Assembly (NCBI RefSeq): GCF_004104075.1
Contig: NZ_QOVK01000028.1
Span: 1 to 46,437 of the forward strand
Reading direction: 5' to 3'
From: Leeuwenhoekiella polynyae
GTDB lineage: Bacteria; Bacteroidota; Bacteroidia; Flavobacteriales; Flavobacteriaceae
DNA length: 46,437 nucleotides
The translations under genes and the position numbers were made by a program. The notes beneath the pieces are model-generated. The model worked only from the letters and a program-made list of their open reading frames with translations, ran no database searches and was not told the DNA's origin. Shown here piece by piece: positions 44,681 through 46,437 of this stretch. Within the stretch, counting starts at the first letter, position 1; the number at the start of each line of letters is the position of its first letter.

Positions 44681-44905
44681 TGCCCCATGTGTCTGAGCGC
44701 GATCTACTGGGCGCGTCCCCATAAGGTCTATTACGGCAGTACGCAAACCGATGCGGCAAACATAGGCTTTGACGATGCCTTTATTTACGAGGAATTAGAA
44801 TTACCTTATAACCAGCGTAGTATTCCCTTTGAACAACTCGCTCCCGAAATCGCCATCAAAGCTTTTAACGAATGGACGGAAAAGGAGGATCGAATGGAGT
44901 ATTAA
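44681..44905 (+). pseudogene. 3' fragment of a second guanine deaminase gene
   Basis: Begins at the zinc-binding CPMC codons and runs to the stop codon, matching the second half of guaD. It reads CPMCLSAIYWARPHKVYYG and ends KEDRMEY. The first half of the gene, with the HAE motif, is absent, so it cannot be an active enzyme. Substitutions are frequent in its first part, but the final stretch from TCCCTTTGAACAACTCGCTC to GGAAAAGGAGGAT is identical to guaD, which looks like recent gene conversion. No start codon for the fragment is credible. Confidence 0.9.
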
Positions 44906-44929
44906 GTCTGAAATAATATCTAAGAAATT

Positions 44930-46335
44930 ATGTCTAATTATGATTTTTCAACATTAAGTCCATTTGATTTCGAGGAGTTAGCTTGTGATCTCTTGAACGC
45001 TCATTACGAAAAAGAAAATTTTGAGGGAAATTTCAGAACGTTTGGACCTGGGAGAGATAAGGGGATAGATTTATTGCTATCAACACCAAACACTAACTTT
45101 GAAATAATTGGTCAAGTTAAGCATTATGTAAAATCTTCCTTTTCTAAATTATTGCGAGATTTAAAAAATATAGAGAAGGATAAAGTATTTCTTCTAAATC
45201 CTAAAAGATATGTCATTGTAACTTCCCAAGAACTTAGCCCAGATAATAAAATTGAAATTAAAGCTGCTTTTGAACCATATATAACTACTTTGGGTGACAT
45301 ATTTGGTCGTCAAGATTTAAATAAAATACTTAGACAAAATAAATATATTGAAGAAAAGCATTTTAAGCTTTGGTTTTCTAGTACTCTAATTTTAGATAAA
45401 ATACTCAATTATAAATTTGAAGGTAGACGAAAAGAATTCACTGATACAGTACTAAAAAGAAAATTTAGATTATTTGTCGAGACAAATAATTTTCTTAAAG
45501 CAAAGTCTATATTAAATGAAAACAAGTTTATTATAATCACAGGAGAGCCAGGAGTTGGAAAAAGTACACTTTCTGATATGATGATATATGATTTTATCAA
45601 AGATGATTATCAAATTAACATCATCTATGATGATATTAAAGAAGTTGAAATTAATCTTCGCGATGATAAATCCAAACAGGTTTTTTATTTCGACGACTTT
45701 TTGGGTCACACTCAGGCAGAAATTAATAAATCAAAATCCGCGGAAAATTCTTTGTTAAGAATTATAAGTAGAATCGAGAATTTAGATCATAAGTTCTTGA
45801 TTTTAAATACTAGGAAATTTATTCTCACATCCTTTTTAGATGAGTCTGAAAGATTCAGGAATTTCAATCCTTTAAGGTCTGAGGCAAAAATTGAATTGCA
45901 ATCATATTCATATGATGTAAAAAAAAGGATGATTGAAAATCATATACAGGAATCTACTCTTAGTCCTACACAAATAGATGTTATAAATAAATAATCTAGC
46001 TCCGAGATTATGCTCTCATAATAATTTTACGCCGCGTATTATAGAATTTTTTACGGGAACAAAAGTTATGAACTTAAACGCTACTGAATATGAAAAATTC
46101 ATCATTGATAACATTGAAAACCCTAAAGAAATTTGGAATCACGCGTATTCTTTCCAAATAAATGATTATGAACGATTTTTACTTAATACATTATATTCAA
46201 GAGAGAGTGAAATGGTAAAAGAAGAATTGGAATCTGCTTACGACCATCGTCTGAACTTTGAGGTATCAACTAACAATTTTATTAAACCTATTAATTCTTT
46301 TAATGATAGCCTAAGATGGATAACTCGGATCAAAT
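44930..46335 (+). pseudogene. Frameshifted and interrupted Mrr-like/nSTAND3 NTPase gene
   Basis: The N-terminal domain (about 1-110) is a restriction-endonuclease-like fold of Mrr type: FDFEELACDLL, then GRDKGIDLLL (Asp47) and IIGQVKHY (Gln62, Lys64). An nSTAND3-type ATPase follows, with Walker A GEPGVGKST (205-213), Walker B YFDDFLG near 253, and NTR near 290. A stop at 45992 ends the first frame. The coding sequence resumes in another frame (NNFTPRIIEFFTG, then EIWNHAYSFQINDYERFLLN) and runs to where IS-like DNA begins. Removing one ATAA unit at 45983-45994 restores one continuous frame: DVINNLAPRLCSHNNFTPRI. So the gene carries two lesions, a 4-base slippage and a truncation by insertion. 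Intact relatives are anti-phage sensors with nuclease domains; this one is probably inactive. Confidence 0.85.
45983..45994 (+). repeat. (ATAA)3 tetranucleotide tract that sets the frame
   Basis: Three perfect ATAA units inside the nSTAND3 coding sequence. Two units would keep the gene open; three put it out of frame. Tetranucleotide tracts vary by slipped-strand mispairing, but three units is short for a true phase-variation tract. Confidence 0.75.
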
Positions 46336-46437
46336 TGTGCCACTGATTTCGGTCGGTTAGTGCCAGGCATTTCGGTTTGAATTGTGCCACTTTTGGGTTT
46401 TTAGTTAAGCCTGTATCGGTTCGATTTGTGCCAGTTG
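46336..46437. mobile_element. Terminal part of an IS21-like insertion sequence (continues beyond window)
   Basis: The DNA changes character at 46336. TGTGCCACTGATTTCGGTC is followed by three further TGTGCCA or AGTGCCA repeats (near 46359, 46393, 46427), spaced 20-40 bases. Several copies of a TGTGCCA-like motif at each end are typical of IS21-family elements in Bacteroidota, where they bind the transposase. The element cuts the nSTAND3 gene. Transposase genes would lie to the right, outside the window. Confidence 0.6.

Overview
The window looks like chromosomal DNA of a marine flavobacterium (Bacteroidota). It is AT-rich, start sites lack strong Shine-Dalgarno sequences, and a few upstream regions resemble the flavobacterial TAnnTTTG -7 element. 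The protein families also fit: short lipoproteins with lipobox cysteines, PAS/LuxR regulators, S41 peptidases with TPR tails, PAS-HisKA proteins without an ATPase domain, and Mrr-like/nSTAND3 NTPases. Genus cannot be assigned from sequence reading alone.

Layout. (1) 1-1154: C-terminal part of a probable nSTAND-type protein, open at the left edge. (2) 1155-5054: two small lipoprotein genes with a terminator, a conserved protein of unknown function, non-coding DNA with small tandem repeats and a luxR remnant, then an intact PAS-LuxR regulator on the minus strand. (3) 5080-5790: a divergent control region with two matching palindromic sites, then a frameshifted, decaying S41 peptidase gene. (4) 5922-36151: ten tightly packed plus-strand genes, about 30 kb. 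They encode two proteins sharing a novel domain (one Gly-rich), a second Gly-rich protein, a lipase-like protein with no serine nucleophile, a 3383-residue DUF6603-like giant, four large proteins of unknown function, a FAAL-KS-AT-KR-ACP-TE polyketide synthase, and an AspH/LpxO-like hydroxylase. A convergent APH-like kinase follows. (5) 37659-39618: a second copy of the luxR/S41 control region, here with luxR almost deleted and the S41 gene intact. (6) 39619-41195: repeat-rich non-coding DNA. (7) 41196-46437: a PAS5-HisKA protein with a receiver protein, guanine deaminase, a small membrane protein, a partial second guanine deaminase copy, and an Mrr-nSTAND3 defence-like gene broken by an ATAA-repeat frameshift and by the end of an IS21-like element.

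How the genes may work together. The 30-kb block reads as one transcription unit. The PKS is predicted to activate a fatty acid as acyl-AMP, extend it by one malonyl unit, reduce it to a beta-hydroxy acyl chain and release it. The hydroxylase could then add a further hydroxyl group. The very large beta-rich proteins without signal peptides, the Gly-rich proteins and the dead lipase fold could build or carry a lipid-associated structure. This is inference; I know of no characterised system with this composition and regard it as the main candidate for an undescribed system.

The block sits between two direct copies of the luxR-S41 control region whose damage is complementary: peptidase broken on the left, regulator lost on the right. 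This suggests that the block arrived or became trapped through a tandem duplication, and that recombination between the copies could excise it and restore one complete luxR-S41 locus.
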